Source of the DNA: Lachnoclostridium sp. UBA903
GTDB taxonomy: Bacteria > Bacillota > Clostridia > Lachnospirales > Lachnospiraceae
Assembly (NCBI GenBank): GCA_002294045.1
Contig: DBEP01000076.1
Span: forward strand, 1-47,468
DNA length: 47,468 bases
Reading direction: 5' to 3'
The notes beneath the pieces are model-generated. The model ran no database searches, was not told where the DNA came from, and saw only the letters and a list, made by a program, of their open reading frames with translations. Made by a program: the position numbers and the translations under genes. Every line of letters starts with the position of its first letter. Position 1 is the stretch's first letter. Shown piece after piece: positions 23,478-32,403 of this stretch.

Positions 23478-24980
23478 ATGGGTATCAATAAGCAGAGGGA
23501 ATTAAATTGCAAAACAGTTGCTTTCCTTACACTGGGCTGCAAGGTAAATTCCTATGAGACGGAAGCAATGCAGAAGCTGTTTGAAGATGCAGGTTTTGAG
23601 GTTGTTGATTTTAACCGGCGTTCGGATGTATATGTTGTCAATACCTGTACCGTAACCAATATAGCGGACCGTAAATCCCGCCAGATGCTTCATAAAGCGA
23701 GAAAGATGAATGAAGAGGCAGTCGTGGTTGCAGTCGGCTGTTATGTACAGACAGCGGGGGAGGTACTGAAACAGGATGAAGCAATAGATATTATAATAGG
23801 CAATAATAAGAAGAAAGATATAATACGGGTTTTAAATGAATATTATGAAAGGAACAGAAAGAATATACCGGATTTTATCAATACGGCAGAACCGGATACG
23901 GCGTTAAACCGGTATCCTGCACACAATATGGGATGCGGCCTGAGTGATAATATTATAGATATCGGAGAGGAAACGGAATATGAGGATTTGTCTGTTGCAT
24001 CCCTGGCGGAAAAAACAAGAGCATATATTAAAATACAGGATGGCTGCAATCAATTCTGCTCCTACTGCATCATTCCCTATGCCAGGGGAAGGGTCCGCAG
24101 CAGGGCGGAAGAATCAATCCTTTCCGAAGCCTTCCATTTAGTTTCAAAAGGCTATAAAGAGATTGTATTAACGGGAATACATCTTTCTTCCTATGGTACC
24201 GATTTTAATAAAGACGGTGCCAAAGAGAAGACGTTTATTCCGGATGAAACGGACAGGAATGTTAACCCAGGGGTTTCCCCGCAGCCGGAACAAAACCACC
24301 TGCTGGGGTTAATCGTTAAGTTAAGCCGGATTGAAGGATTGAAAAGAATTCGCTTAGGCTCACTGGAACCAGGTATAATTACGGAAGAATTTGCCCAAAC
24401 TCTATCTGGTAACACAAAACTCTGCCCTCATTTTCATCTTTCCTTACAAAGCGGCTGTGATGCTACCCTGAAACGAATGAACAGAAAATATTCCACCCGG
24501 GAATATTATGAGAAATGTGTGCTGCTCCGCAGATACTTTAACAATCCGGCCATAACCACGGACATAATAGTAGGATTTCCTGGGGAAACGGAAGAAGAAT
24601 TTGAGGAAACAAAAAAATTTTTGAAAAAAATATCATTTGCACAGATGCATATATTTAAATATTCTGTAAGAAAAGGAACCAGGGCGGAAAAGCTGCCGGG
24701 GCAGGTCAGGGAAGAAATAAAAACGGCAAGAAGCAATACTTTGATGGAATTGGAAAACCAGATGGCAAAGGAATACCGTACCGGATTTTTAGGCAATACG
24801 GAAAAAATTCTGATTGAAGAATCTATGAACCTGGATGGCAGGAATTATCAGGTGGGACACAATGAAAGGTATTTAAAATTGGCAGTTAAGGCTCATGATA
24901 ACCTGAATAACCGGGTTATCCGGGGAAGGGTAGCCGGATTTCTTAATAAAGAAATTATGTTCTGTGAAATAATGGATTGA
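23478..24980 (+). CDS. mtaB: MtaB, tRNA t6A37 methylthiotransferase
   Basis: MtaB converts t6A37 to ms2t6A37 in tRNA. The protein has 500 residues, longer than the usual 430-450. The N-terminal UPF0004 domain carries LGCKVNSYETE and NTCTVTNIADRKSRQ. The radical-SAM cluster is in DGCNQFCSYCIIPYARGR, and a TRAM domain ends the protein. Extra length comes from two inserts: about residues 120-175 and a segment near 235-275 rich in Asp, Glu, Asn and Pro. LGCKVN (not LGCPKN) marks the MtaB branch over MiaB or RimO. In Bacillus it follows rsmE directly. Confidence 0.94.
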   Translation: MGINKQRELNCKTVAFLTLGCKVNSYETEAMQKLFEDAGFEVVDFNRRSDVYVVNTCTVTNIADRKSRQMLHKARKMNEEAVVVAVGCYVQTAGEVLKQDEAIDIIIGNNKKKDIIRVLNEYYERNRKNIPDFINTAEPDTALNRYPAHNMGCGLSDNIIDIGEETEYEDLSVASLAEKTRAYIKIQDGCNQFCSYCIIPYARGRVRSRAEESILSEAFHLVSKGYKEIVLTGIHLSSYGTDFNKDGAKEKTFIPDETDRNVNPGVSPQPEQNHLLGLIVKLSRIEGLKRIRLGSLEPGIITEEFAQTLSGNTKLCPHFHLSLQSGCDATLKRMNRKYSTREYYEKCVLLRRYFNNPAITTDIIVGFPGETEEEFEETKKFLKKISFAQMHIFKYSVRKGTRAEKLPGQVREEIKTARSNTLMELENQMAKEYRTGFLGNTEKILIEESMNLDGRNYQVGHNERYLKLAVKAHDNLNNRVIRGRVAGFLNKEIMFCEIMD

Positions 24981-25099
24981 TATTTCCGGCGATTTATATT
25001 AATATATATATAATATACGGTTGTGATTCGGATTCATTCCGGGGAAAAGCGGAAAATTTATGAAGATTGGGATAGAAAGATAAAAAAGGACGTGATGTT

Positions 25100-25360
25100 A
25101 TGCAGGATTTTAACAATACTCAATATTTTAAAGTGCAGAAGGAGAATGAAATTTCAGTAAAAGAAATTATTTCTGCTGTTTTTATAGCGATGACTGAAAA
25201 AGGATATAATCCGGTAAATCAAATCGTTGGATACGTCATGTCGGGAGATCCAACCTACATAACGAACCATAAAGGTGCCAGAAGTATGATTATGAAGGTT
25301 GAAAGAGACGAAATATTAGAAGAATTATTAAAAAATTATATTAAACACAACTTAAAGTAA
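25100..25360 (+). CDS. ireB: IreB family regulatory phosphoprotein (UPF0297)
   Basis: This 86-residue protein belongs to the IreB/YrzL family, whose Enterococcus member is phosphorylated on N-terminal threonines by the Ser/Thr kinase IreK and restrains cephalosporin resistance. The N-terminus NNTQYF contains Thr7 in the expected place, and GYNPVNQIVGYVMSGDPTYIT is the conserved core. It heads the ireB-ruvX-DUF1292 cluster present across Firmicutes. GGACGTGATGTT is the RBS context. A regulatory target in this organism is not known. Confidence 0.93.
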   Translation: MQDFNNTQYFKVQKENEISVKEIISAVFIAMTEKGYNPVNQIVGYVMSGDPTYITNHKGARSMIMKVERDEILEELLKNYIKHNLK

Positions 25361-25550
25361 ATCAGGATAAATGTTGGTGAAAGGAGAGTCTTTCACACTC
25401 CGGATTTTCCTGTGTTATTTACGGCTGTCTTCTGCAGCTTTGTTGCAAAGGGTGAAAAACGGTTAAATATAAATATAAAAAGGCAATATATCGGAATGAA
25501 AATAATCCCGTTGTTTTATTATTCTCAATTCAGATATATGAGGAGGAAAC

Positions 25551-26033
25551 ATGAGGATTATGGGGCTGGATTACGGTTCAGTCACTGTTGGCGTAGCAAT
25601 AAGTGATGAATTATTAATAACTGCGCAGGGAATAGAAACAATACGCAGGAAACATGAGACAAAATTACGGCAGACCCTGGCCAGAATTGAAGAACTTGTT
25701 AAAGAATATACTGTGGAACGGATTGTATTGGGATATCCGAAAAATATGAACAATACCATTGGCGAGCGTGCTGTAAAGTCAGAAGAATTTGCAGATATGT
25801 TAAGAAAAAGAACCGGACTGGAAGTAATATTATGGGATGAGAGACTGACTACACAAGCGGCGCATCGGACATTAATATCAGGAGATGTCAGGCGGGAGAA
25901 CAGAAGCCTGGTAGTGGATAAACTTGCTGCAGTATTCATATTACAGGGTTATTTGGATTACTTGAGCAATCGGGAAAAAATGCAGAAAGAACTTGAGAAT
26001 GAGAATGCGAATGTGACAGGAGAAATTGAATGA
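25551..26033 (+). CDS. ruvX: RuvX/YqgF, RNase H-fold nuclease (pre-16S rRNA processing)
   Basis: This 160-residue protein is in the YqgF/RuvX family, an RNase H-like resolvase fold implicated in 16S rRNA 5' processing. The motifs are MGLDYGSVTVGVA at the N-terminus, VLGYPKNMNNT, WDERLTTQAA and DKLAAVFILQGYLD, containing the acidic residues of the active site. AGGAGG lies 6 bases before the ATG. It overlaps the DUF1292 gene by 4 bp (ATGA), so the pair is translationally coupled. Confidence 0.95.
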   Translation: MRIMGLDYGSVTVGVAISDELLITAQGIETIRRKHETKLRQTLARIEELVKEYTVERIVLGYPKNMNNTIGERAVKSEEFADMLRKRTGLEVILWDERLTTQAAHRTLISGDVRRENRSLVVDKLAAVFILQGYLDYLSNREKMQKELENENANVTGEIE

Positions 26034-26305
26034 AAAAAATGGGAAATAAAGTGGTATTTAATACGGAAGATAATAATCAGGTGGAATTTTATGTACTGGA
26101 ACAGACGAAATTAAACGGCTGTACGTATATTCTGGTCACGGATGCAGATGGGCTGGATGAAGAAGGTACGGCTTATATTCTTAAAGATACGTCGGGGGAC
26201 ACGGATGAAGCCGCCCTGTTTGACCTTGTGGAAGATGAAAAGGAATTGCAATTAGTTGCTAAAATATTTGAAGAATTACTGGATGATGTTGAAATTGAAA
26301 CCTAA
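26030..26305 (+). CDS. DUF1292 (UPF0473/YrzB) family protein
   Basis: This is a 91-residue acidic protein of the DUF1292 family. Family features are the opening beta hairpin (NKVVFNTEDNNQVEFYVLEQ), the middle motif YILVTD, and the acidic helical tail KELQLVAKIFEELLDD. It is conserved next to ireB and ruvX in Firmicutes but its function is unknown. It overlaps ruvX by 4 bp. Confidence 0.92.
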   Translation: MKKMGNKVVFNTEDNNQVEFYVLEQTKLNGCTYILVTDADGLDEEGTAYILKDTSGDTDEAALFDLVEDEKELQLVAKIFEELLDDVEIET

Positions 26306-26395
26306 AATTTCTGTGCATGAAAAGGTAAAACTATTTGTAAATTTATAAAAGATATAAAAGTGCGGATTATTTAATTGGATTTAATGATTTCATTG

Positions 26396-26421
26396 TTTTA
26401 TAACGGCTGATTGTTATAAAA
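26396..26421. promoter_or_regulatory. Operator-like inverted repeat before the Fur-family gene
   Basis: A perfect 9-bp inverted repeat (TTTTATAAC and GTTATAAAA, 8-base gap) ends about 17 bp before the fur-family start codon. It resembles the AT-rich dyads used by PerR/Fur proteins and may serve autoregulation, but does not match a known box exactly. Confidence 0.45.
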
Positions 26422-26438
26422 TTGGGAAGGTGATGTGC

Positions 26439-26903
26439 ATGCCTGACAAACAGGAGCGATTCAAAATGTTATTAAAACAAAACGGGCTTAAGGTAACAAC
26501 TCAGAGAATTGATATTCTTGAAGCATTGGAAAACAGACCGGATAAGCATTTAACTGCTGAAGAAATATATGAATGTGTTAGGATAAAAAACCCGGATATC
26601 GGATTAGCTACGGTATATAGAACGATTCAATTATTAACAGAGTTAAACCTTATAGATAAGCTGAACTTAGGTGACGGATTTGTGCGTTATGAGATTGGTA
26701 ATCAGGGATGTGATGACACTGCACACCATCATCATCATTTAATATGCTTAAATTGCGGCAATGTACTTACGTTTCAGGGTGACTTACTGGAAACACTGGA
26801 ACAAAAGATTCAGGAATCTATGGATTTTGAAGTGGTGGACCACGAAGTAAAGATGTTCGGATATTGCAGGAATTGTCGAGAAGAGATGCAGGAAAGACGT
26901 TAA
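26439..26903 (+). CDS. Fur-family metal-dependent transcriptional regulator
   Basis: This is a 154-residue Fur-family repressor. The N-terminal winged helix contains KVTTQRIDILEAL and ATVYRTIQLL. The metal-binding C-terminal domain has the His-rich HHHHHLIC and two CxxC pairs (CLNCG and CRNC) for structural zinc. Sequence alone does not separate Fur, PerR and Zur; the histidine pattern fits Fur or PerR of clostridia. The ATG at 26439 has GGAAGG 8 bases upstream; a GTG at 26430 and an ATG at 26433 are alternatives. It lies between the ireB cluster and RNase J, and a dyad in front of it may be its own operator. Confidence 0.92.
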   Translation: MPDKQERFKMLLKQNGLKVTTQRIDILEALENRPDKHLTAEEIYECVRIKNPDIGLATVYRTIQLLTELNLIDKLNLGDGFVRYEIGNQGCDDTAHHHHHLICLNCGNVLTFQGDLLETLEQKIQESMDFEVVDHEVKMFGYCRNCREEMQERR

Positions 26904-26989
26904 AAATTTGAAATCTATCTAATTAAATAAGACATGCACTTTAATTATAATGGTAATCATACATAAACAAATTATTGGAGGTGCATTGT

Positions 26990-28663
26990 TTGAAAGAAAA
27001 TAATACAGAGACAAAGGGTGTTAAAATAATACCCTTGGGAGGTTTAGAACAAATCGGAATGAATATTACCGCATTTGAATACGAGGACAGTATCATTGTC
27101 GTAGACTGCGGATTATCTTTTCCGGAAGATGACATGTTAGGTATTGATTTGGTGATACCGGATGTAACCTATTTAAAAGAAAATATAAGCAAGGTAAAGG
27201 GCTTTGTTATTACTCACGGGCATGAAGACCATATCGGTTCTCTGCCCTATATCCTAAGAGATATTAATGTGCCGATATATGCAACCAAATTAACAGTCGG
27301 TATTATTGAGAATAAATTGAAAGAGCATAACTTGTTGAAAACTACAAAAAGAAAAGTGATAAAATACGGACAGTCCATTAATTTAGGATGTTTTCGTATT
27401 GAATTTATAAGATCCAACCACAGTATTGCAGATTCGGCCGCCTTAGCCATATTTACGCCGGCCGGAATCCTTGTCCATACCGGGGATTTTAAGGTTGATT
27501 ATACACCCGTATTCGGCAGTACCATAGATTTGCAGCGTTTCGGAGAGCTTGGCAAAAAGGGTGTGTTAGCCTTAATGTGTGACAGCACCAATGTGGAGAG
27601 GCCCGGTTTCACGCCCTCGGAAAAAACGGTTGGAAAAACTTTTGACAATATATTTGCAGAGAGTGTCCGCAGCAGAATCATTGTGGCAACCTTTGCATCT
27701 AATGTGGACAGGGTGCAGCAGATTATTAATTCCGCCGAAAAATATGGAAGAAAAGTAGTAATTGAAGGCAGAAGCATGGTCAATATTATTACTACGGCAT
27801 CTGAACTGGGATATATTAATATGCCTAATAACATGATGATAGATATTGAACAGATGAAGAATTATCCGGATGAAAAAATCGTACTGATAACAACCGGCAG
27901 CCAGGGGGAGGCTATGGCAGCACTGCCCAGGATGGCCGCATCCATCCATAAAAAGATATCCATAAAACCGGGAGATACGGTAATTTTCAGTTCCACACCG
28001 ATTCCCGGCAATGAAAAGCAGGTATTTAAAGTAATTAATGAGCTGTCCATGAAAGGTGCAAAAGTTGTTTTCCAGGATACCCATGTTTCGGGTCATGCCT
28101 GCCAGGAAGAAATCAAGCTTATTTATGCTTTAACGAAGCCTAAGTATGCAATACCGGTTCACGGTGAATACAGGCATTTGATGAAACATGCGGAATTGGC
28201 CCAGTCTATGGGAGTTCCGAAAGAAAATACATTTATTATGTCATCCGGCGATGTTTTGGAGATTTCAGACCAGCATGCCGATATAGTTGGAAAAGTTCCT
28301 GCACAGGGAATATTTGTAGATGGATTAGGCGTTGGGGATGTAGGAAACATTGTTCTTCGCGACAGGCAGCATTTATCTGAAAACGGATTGCTGATTGTAG
28401 TAGTGACCTTAGAGAAGTATACCAATCAGATTTTATCCGGACCGGATATTGTTTCCCGGGGTTTTGTATATGTGAGGGAATCCGAAAACCTGATGGATGA
28501 AGCAAGGATAGTAGTAAGTGATGCCTTGGAAAAATGCCTTAGCAAAAACAATACGGATTGGGGAAAAATGAAAAATGAAATTAAGGATTCCTTAAGCGAC
28601 TATTTATGGAAGAAGACAAAGAGAAATCCTATGATACTCCCAATTATCATGGAAGTAAATTGA
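26990..28663 (+). CDS. rnj: Ribonuclease J
   Basis: RNase J is a 5' exo- and endoribonuclease of the metallo-beta-lactamase/beta-CASP family that drives mRNA decay and rRNA maturation in Firmicutes. It has 557 residues, full length. The zinc motif HGHEDHIG begins at His76, followed by HTGDFKVDYTP, the beta-CASP segments (CDSTNVERPG, ATFASNVDRVQQ, TGSQGE) and HVSGHACQEE. It starts at TTG 26990, the only start with GGAGG at a proper distance of 8 bases. The next gene begins 21 bp later. Confidence 0.96.
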   Translation: MKENNTETKGVKIIPLGGLEQIGMNITAFEYEDSIIVVDCGLSFPEDDMLGIDLVIPDVTYLKENISKVKGFVITHGHEDHIGSLPYILRDINVPIYATKLTVGIIENKLKEHNLLKTTKRKVIKYGQSINLGCFRIEFIRSNHSIADSAALAIFTPAGILVHTGDFKVDYTPVFGSTIDLQRFGELGKKGVLALMCDSTNVERPGFTPSEKTVGKTFDNIFAESVRSRIIVATFASNVDRVQQIINSAEKYGRKVVIEGRSMVNIITTASELGYINMPNNMMIDIEQMKNYPDEKIVLITTGSQGEAMAALPRMAASIHKKISIKPGDTVIFSSTPIPGNEKQVFKVINELSMKGAKVVFQDTHVSGHACQEEIKLIYALTKPKYAIPVHGEYRHLMKHAELAQSMGVPKENTFIMSSGDVLEISDQHADIVGKVPAQGIFVDGLGVGDVGNIVLRDRQHLSENGLLIVVVTLEKYTNQILSGPDIVSRGFVYVRESENLMDEARIVVSDALEKCLSKNNTDWGKMKNEIKDSLSDYLWKKTKRNPMILPIIMEVN

Positions 28664-28684
28664 TTGTAAAAGGAGATAGTAAGT

Positions 28685-29209
28685 ATGACTTCTAAGCCTA
28701 CTTCTACGCAACTTGTTTTGAAAATAACCAGCTTTATATTACGTCTGCTGCTGAATATTTTATTTTATACTATTGTTGTAATATTGATAGCAAGAGCCAG
28801 TAAAATAACTTATGATTTTTGTTACCAGATTTTTGGACAAGTAACCGCATCGCAGGAACCCGGACGTGATATAGAGATTCGGATTGACAAAGGTGAATCA
28901 ACCATGAATGTGGCTGGTAACCTGGAATTAAAAAGAATAATAGTCAATAAGTATTCTTTTTATGTGAAAGCGAAGCTTAAGAAGCATACCATAATGCCGG
29001 GTACCTATACCCTGAATACTTCTATGACCTATGATGAAATATTTGCCGTTATTACCGTACCCTCGGAAGAAGAAGCGGATTCTGATACGGGAGGTTCCGG
29101 TGCCAGCGGCGGGGCGGACACGGAAGATGAAAGTAATACGGCTGACAATACGTCGGAATCCGGCAATTCTGATGAAATAGATGATACGGATTCAGCAGAT
29201 GACAATTGA
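28685..29209 (+). CDS. MltG-like membrane protein lacking the transglycosylase catalytic domain
   Basis: This 174-residue protein has one membrane helix (about 18-40) and then a small domain resembling the LysM-like part of MltG/YceG (IEIRIDKGESTMNVAGNLEL ... PGTYTLNTSMTYDEIFAVI). It ends in an acidic, Ser/Gly/Thr-rich tail of about 50 residues. The catalytic half of MltG, which cuts nascent peptidoglycan, is missing, so it cannot be the enzyme. Its place matches yrrL (mltG) of Bacillus, just upstream of trmR. It may bind glycan strands or partners at the division or elongation site; that is inference. A terminator follows. Confidence 0.75.
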   Translation: MTSKPTSTQLVLKITSFILRLLLNILFYTIVVILIARASKITYDFCYQIFGQVTASQEPGRDIEIRIDKGESTMNVAGNLELKRIIVNKYSFYVKAKLKKHTIMPGTYTLNTSMTYDEIFAVITVPSEEEADSDTGGSGASGGADTEDESNTADNTSESGNSDEIDDTDSADDN

Positions 29210-29218
29210 TACATTAGA

Positions 29219-29255
29219 GGCGAACCTGGCGGAAACCGCACCAGGTTCGCCCTTT
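29219..29255 (+). terminator. Rho-independent terminator after the MltG-like gene
   Basis: An 11-bp GC-rich stem (29219-29229 with 29241-29251) plus an inner CGG/CCG pairing is followed by CTTTATC. The T run is short. Confidence 0.7.
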
Positions 29256-29371
29256 ATCAACATAAGGCGTTTATCCTCCTGATTTCATACGCCATTTGCG
29301 GCAGCCTGACGGCAGTATGCTGCAAAATGAGAATAACAGACAATAAATATGCAGCAGGAGTTTAGAATGAT

Positions 29372-30049
29372 ATGATAGTAGATGAGAGAATAACGGCATA
29401 TATTAATTCATTGGAGAAAGAATTACCTTCTCATTTATATGAACTGGAAAAGTCGGCCTTGCTGGAAGGAGTCCCGATTATCAGAAAGGAAACACAGACT
29501 TTCCTGCGTTTTCTGCTGGCGGTGAAGCAGCCCCGCCGGATTCTGGAAATCGGGGCGGCAGTAGGTTTTTCGTCCGTATTTATGAGTGAATATATGCCTG
29601 AGAATTGCAGTATAACTACGATTGAAAAGGTTGAAATGCGACTTATAAAAGCCAGGAAGAATATTGCTTCTGCTCCTAAGGGAGATAAGATTACTCTCCT
29701 TGAGGGAGATGCGCGGCTGCTGTTAAAGAAATTGGCTGCGGATGGACAGAACTTGTATGATTTTATCTTTCTGGATGCAGCGAAAGCACAGTACATGAAT
29801 TTTCTTCCCGCCATAATGAAACTGCTGCCTGAGGGAGGCCTGCTAGTAACAGATAACGTACTGCAGGATGGGTCAGTTGCCCAATCCCGTTATGTTATAA
29901 CCAGAAGGGACCGGACCATTCATACCAGGATGAGGGAATACTTATATGCCATAACCCATATGGAAGAACTGGAAACGGCGGTGTTACCGGTAGGAGACGG
30001 AGTAACCGTCAGTACGAAAATAAAAACTGCGATGGGAGCAAAAGTATGA
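29372..30049 (+). CDS. trmR: TrmR-like O-methyltransferase (tRNA 5-methoxyuridine)
   Basis: This is a 225-residue class I SAM-dependent methyltransferase of the catechol-O-methyltransferase type. SAM motif ILEIGAAVGFSSVFM, acidic loop TTIEKVE, metal-binding region FLDAAKAQY and TDNVL are seen. In Bacillus the homologue YrrM (TrmR) methylates 5-hydroxyuridine at position 34 of tRNA. Here, as there, the next gene is a U32-family tRNA hydroxylase, so it should make mo5U. It overlaps that gene by 4 bp (ATGA). Confidence 0.88.
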   Translation: MIVDERITAYINSLEKELPSHLYELEKSALLEGVPIIRKETQTFLRFLLAVKQPRRILEIGAAVGFSSVFMSEYMPENCSITTIEKVEMRLIKARKNIASAPKGDKITLLEGDARLLLKKLAADGQNLYDFIFLDAAKAQYMNFLPAIMKLLPEGGLLVTDNVLQDGSVAQSRYVITRRDRTIHTRMREYLYAITHMEELETAVLPVGDGVTVSTKIKTAMGAKV

Positions 30050-31368
30050 AAGAGTATAACCCAGTCTGCCCGGGACAGGCATCTTGTAATAACAATGATA
30101 CCTTAGGGCGGGCGTATGACAGAAAGAAAAAACCGGAATTATTACTGCCGGCAAGTAATCTGGAAGTATTAAAAACGGCAGTCATATATGGAGCCGATGC
30201 GGTTTATATCGGCGGTGAAATGTACGGGCTCAGGGCAAAGGCCAAAAATTTCAGTTTTGAAGATATGAGGGAAGGAATTGAATTTGCCCATTCCTGCAAT
30301 AAAAAAGTATATGTAACTGCCAATATCACTGCGCATAACGAAGACCTGGCGGGAGTTTCCCGTTATTTTAATGAATTAAAGGAAATAGGACCCGATGCCG
30401 TTATCATATCGGACCCGGGTGTATTTGATATAGCAAAGGAAGCCGTACCGGAAATAGATATCCATATCAGCACCCAGGCCAATAATGTAAATTACGGGAC
30501 TTACCGTTTCTGGCACAGGATGGGTGCCAAAAGGGTAGTATCGGCTCGTGAATTGTCACTGGATGAAATAAAAGGAATCCGGGAACGTATTCCGAATGAC
30601 TTAGAGATTGAAACCTTTGTCCATGGTGCCATGTGTATCGCCTATTCCGGCAGATGCTTACTAAGCAACTATTTTACCGGAAGGGATGCCAACCGGGGGG
30701 CCTGTACCCACCCCTGCCGCTGGAAATATTATCTTACCGAAGAAACAAGGCCGGGTGAATATCTTCCGGTTGAGGAAAACGAACGGGGGACATATATCTT
30801 TAACTCCAAGGACCTATGCATGATTGAATATATACCGGAGCTGATAAATGCCGGCATAAATAGTTTTAAAGTGGAAGGCAGAATGAAAACCGCCCTGTAT
30901 GTGGCATCCGTAGCCAGAACCTACCGGAGGGCCATAGATGATTTCTATGAGTCTCCGCTTTTGTATAATAAAAACATACCTTATTACAAGGAGGAAATAT
31001 CCAAATGTACTTACAGACAATTCACAACAGGATTTTTCTTCGGCAAACCCAATGAGGAAGCCCAGATTTATGATAATAACACCTACATCAAGGAATATGC
31101 CTATCTCGGTATAATAAGCGGCCAAAATAAAGCGGGATTTTATGAACTGGAGCAGAGAAATAAATTTTCTGTTGGTGAAGAAATAGAAGTAATGAAGCCC
31201 GACGGCAGAAACCTGCTGGTAACCATAAGAAGAATAACGGATGAAGACGGTAACGAAATGGACAGCTGTCCCCATCCCAAACAAAAAATCTTCGCGGACT
31301 TTGGGATTGAGCTGGAAGCGAATGACCTTTTAAGAAGAAAAGAAAATATGCAAGAAAATATACATTGA
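30046..31368 (+). CDS. Peptidase U32-family tRNA hydroxylation protein (TrhP/YrrO-like)
   Basis: This is a 440-residue U32-family protein. Despite the name, bacterial members such as TrhP (YrrN/YrrO) introduce the hydroxyl group of 5-hydroxyuridine at tRNA position 34. Typical motifs are LLLPASNLEVLKTA, GADAVYIGGE, the Cys-containing VHGAMCIAYSGRCLLSNY and GACTHPCRW, and KVEGRMKTALY. Bacillus has two adjacent paralogues; only a YrrO-like one is seen here. It is coupled to trmR by a 4-bp overlap, so hydroxylation and methylation of the same base are made together. Its stop codon overlaps the speD promoter. Confidence 0.9.
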   Translation: MKEYNPVCPGQASCNNNDTLGRAYDRKKKPELLLPASNLEVLKTAVIYGADAVYIGGEMYGLRAKAKNFSFEDMREGIEFAHSCNKKVYVTANITAHNEDLAGVSRYFNELKEIGPDAVIISDPGVFDIAKEAVPEIDIHISTQANNVNYGTYRFWHRMGAKRVVSARELSLDEIKGIRERIPNDLEIETFVHGAMCIAYSGRCLLSNYFTGRDANRGACTHPCRWKYYLTEETRPGEYLPVEENERGTYIFNSKDLCMIEYIPELINAGINSFKVEGRMKTALYVASVARTYRRAIDDFYESPLLYNKNIPYYKEEISKCTYRQFTTGFFFGKPNEEAQIYDNNTYIKEYAYLGIISGQNKAGFYELEQRNKFSVGEEIEVMKPDGRNLLVTIRRITDEDGNEMDSCPHPKQKIFADFGIELEANDLLRRKENMQENIH

Positions 31369-31393
31369 TTTTCAAAGCCAAACGTGCTACAAT
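31365..31393 (+). promoter_or_regulatory. Predicted promoter of speD and the polyamine operon
   Basis: TTGATT (31365-31370), a 17-bp spacer and TACAAT (31388-31393) with an extended TG at 31385-31386 lie about 30 bp before speD, overlapping the stop codon of the U32 gene. Confidence 0.6.
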
Positions 31394-31423
31394 TTAACCC
31401 GATTACTGATTAGAAAGGTTGTG

Positions 31424-32236
31424 ATGTTAGGGTTGGAAAAAAAGCTGACGTTGTATGGCTTTAACAACCTCACAAAAACACTTAGCTTCAACATCTATGA
31501 TGTTTGCTATGCCAAAAGTGAGAGAGAACAAAAGGATTATATTGCTTATATCGACGAACAGTATAATTCGGAAAGATTAACTAAAATCTTGTGTGACGTA
31601 ACGCAAACAATCGGAGCGCGTGTACTGAATATATCAAAACAGGATTATGACCCTCAGGGGGCTTCCGTTAATATTTTAATCGCAGAAGGCGATTTGTCTT
31701 CGGAGCATATTGACGAGTCCTGCAACCAGGGAAAATATTCCATACAAATGAGGGATACGGTACATGCCCATCTGGATAAAAGCCATGTTACGGTGCATAC
31801 ATTTCCGGAGTATCATCCTGATAACTCCATTTCCACTTTTCGTGTAGATATTGATGTATCTACCTGTGGTGAAATATCACCGCTTAACGCGCTGGATTAT
31901 CTGATAGGCAGTTTTGATTCGGATATCATTACCATTGATTACAGAGTCAGAGGCTTTACCAGAGATGTTGAGGGCAAAAAATATTATATCGACCATGATA
32001 TTACATCCATACAGGATTATATCGATGATGTGACATTAACCAAATATGATGCAATTGATGTGAATGTATATCAATCCAATATCTTTCATACCAAGATGCT
32101 GATAAAAGAAATAGAGCTGCAAAATTATCTTTTTAATCTTGACGTATACGAGCTGCCACCCAAGCAAAGGCTTGAAATAACCAATAATCTGCGCAAAGAG
32201 ATGATTGAAATATTTAGCGGCATGAATATATATTAG
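31424..32236 (+). CDS. speD: S-adenosylmethionine decarboxylase proenzyme (SpeD)
   Basis: SpeD makes decarboxylated SAM, the aminopropyl donor for spermidine synthase. The protein has 270 residues and is the longer E. coli-like class rather than the 120-residue Bacillus form. Self-cleavage should occur before Ser120 in LDKSHVTVHTFPE, which becomes the pyruvoyl cofactor; the downstream Cys (STCGEISPLNAL) is also conserved. The start is the ATG at 31424 (a GTG sits one codon earlier), with AAAGG 5 bases upstream. It opens the polyamine gene set and has its own predicted promoter. Confidence 0.93.
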   Translation: MLGLEKKLTLYGFNNLTKTLSFNIYDVCYAKSEREQKDYIAYIDEQYNSERLTKILCDVTQTIGARVLNISKQDYDPQGASVNILIAEGDLSSEHIDESCNQGKYSIQMRDTVHAHLDKSHVTVHTFPEYHPDNSISTFRVDIDVSTCGEISPLNALDYLIGSFDSDIITIDYRVRGFTRDVEGKKYYIDHDITSIQDYIDDVTLTKYDAIDVNVYQSNIFHTKMLIKEIELQNYLFNLDVYELPPKQRLEITNNLRKEMIEIFSGMNIY

Positions 32237-32308
32237 CCTACATTGTTTGAGATGCAGAGGAGCGGCATCAGGCCTGGAAGGTTGAACGAAAATTTAAGTA
32301 AAGAAAGA

Positions 32309-32317
32309 TGCTATAAT
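32309..32317 (+). promoter_or_regulatory. Extended -10 promoter candidate before the decarboxylase gene
   Basis: TGCTATAAT at 32309-32317 is an ideal extended -10 without a clear -35. Transcription from it would place repeat copy B in the 5' leader of the decarboxylase mRNA. Confidence 0.45.
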
Positions 32318-32320
32318 GGG

Positions 32321-32390
32321 TGTAGTGTGAAATGAAAGATATCCCACACTTATTATCTAAGCAGTATCGCAAGCAAGCTTACGATATGCA
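32321..32390 (+). repeat. Two-hairpin dispersed repeat, copy B
   Basis: This copy has the core TATCGCAAG-CAAG-CTTACGATA (32365-32386), with one unpaired position relative to copies A and C. It is preceded by GTGTGAAAT...CCCACAC and TTATTATCTAAGCAG. It occupies the gap between speD and the decarboxylase. Confidence 0.85.
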
Positions 32391-32403
32391 ATGGGTGTAA
32401 AAT

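Noticed and set aside
25412..25606. 64-codon frame upstream of ruvX
   Set aside because: It overlaps the ruvX start by 56 bases in another frame, has no RBS and no recognisable motif.
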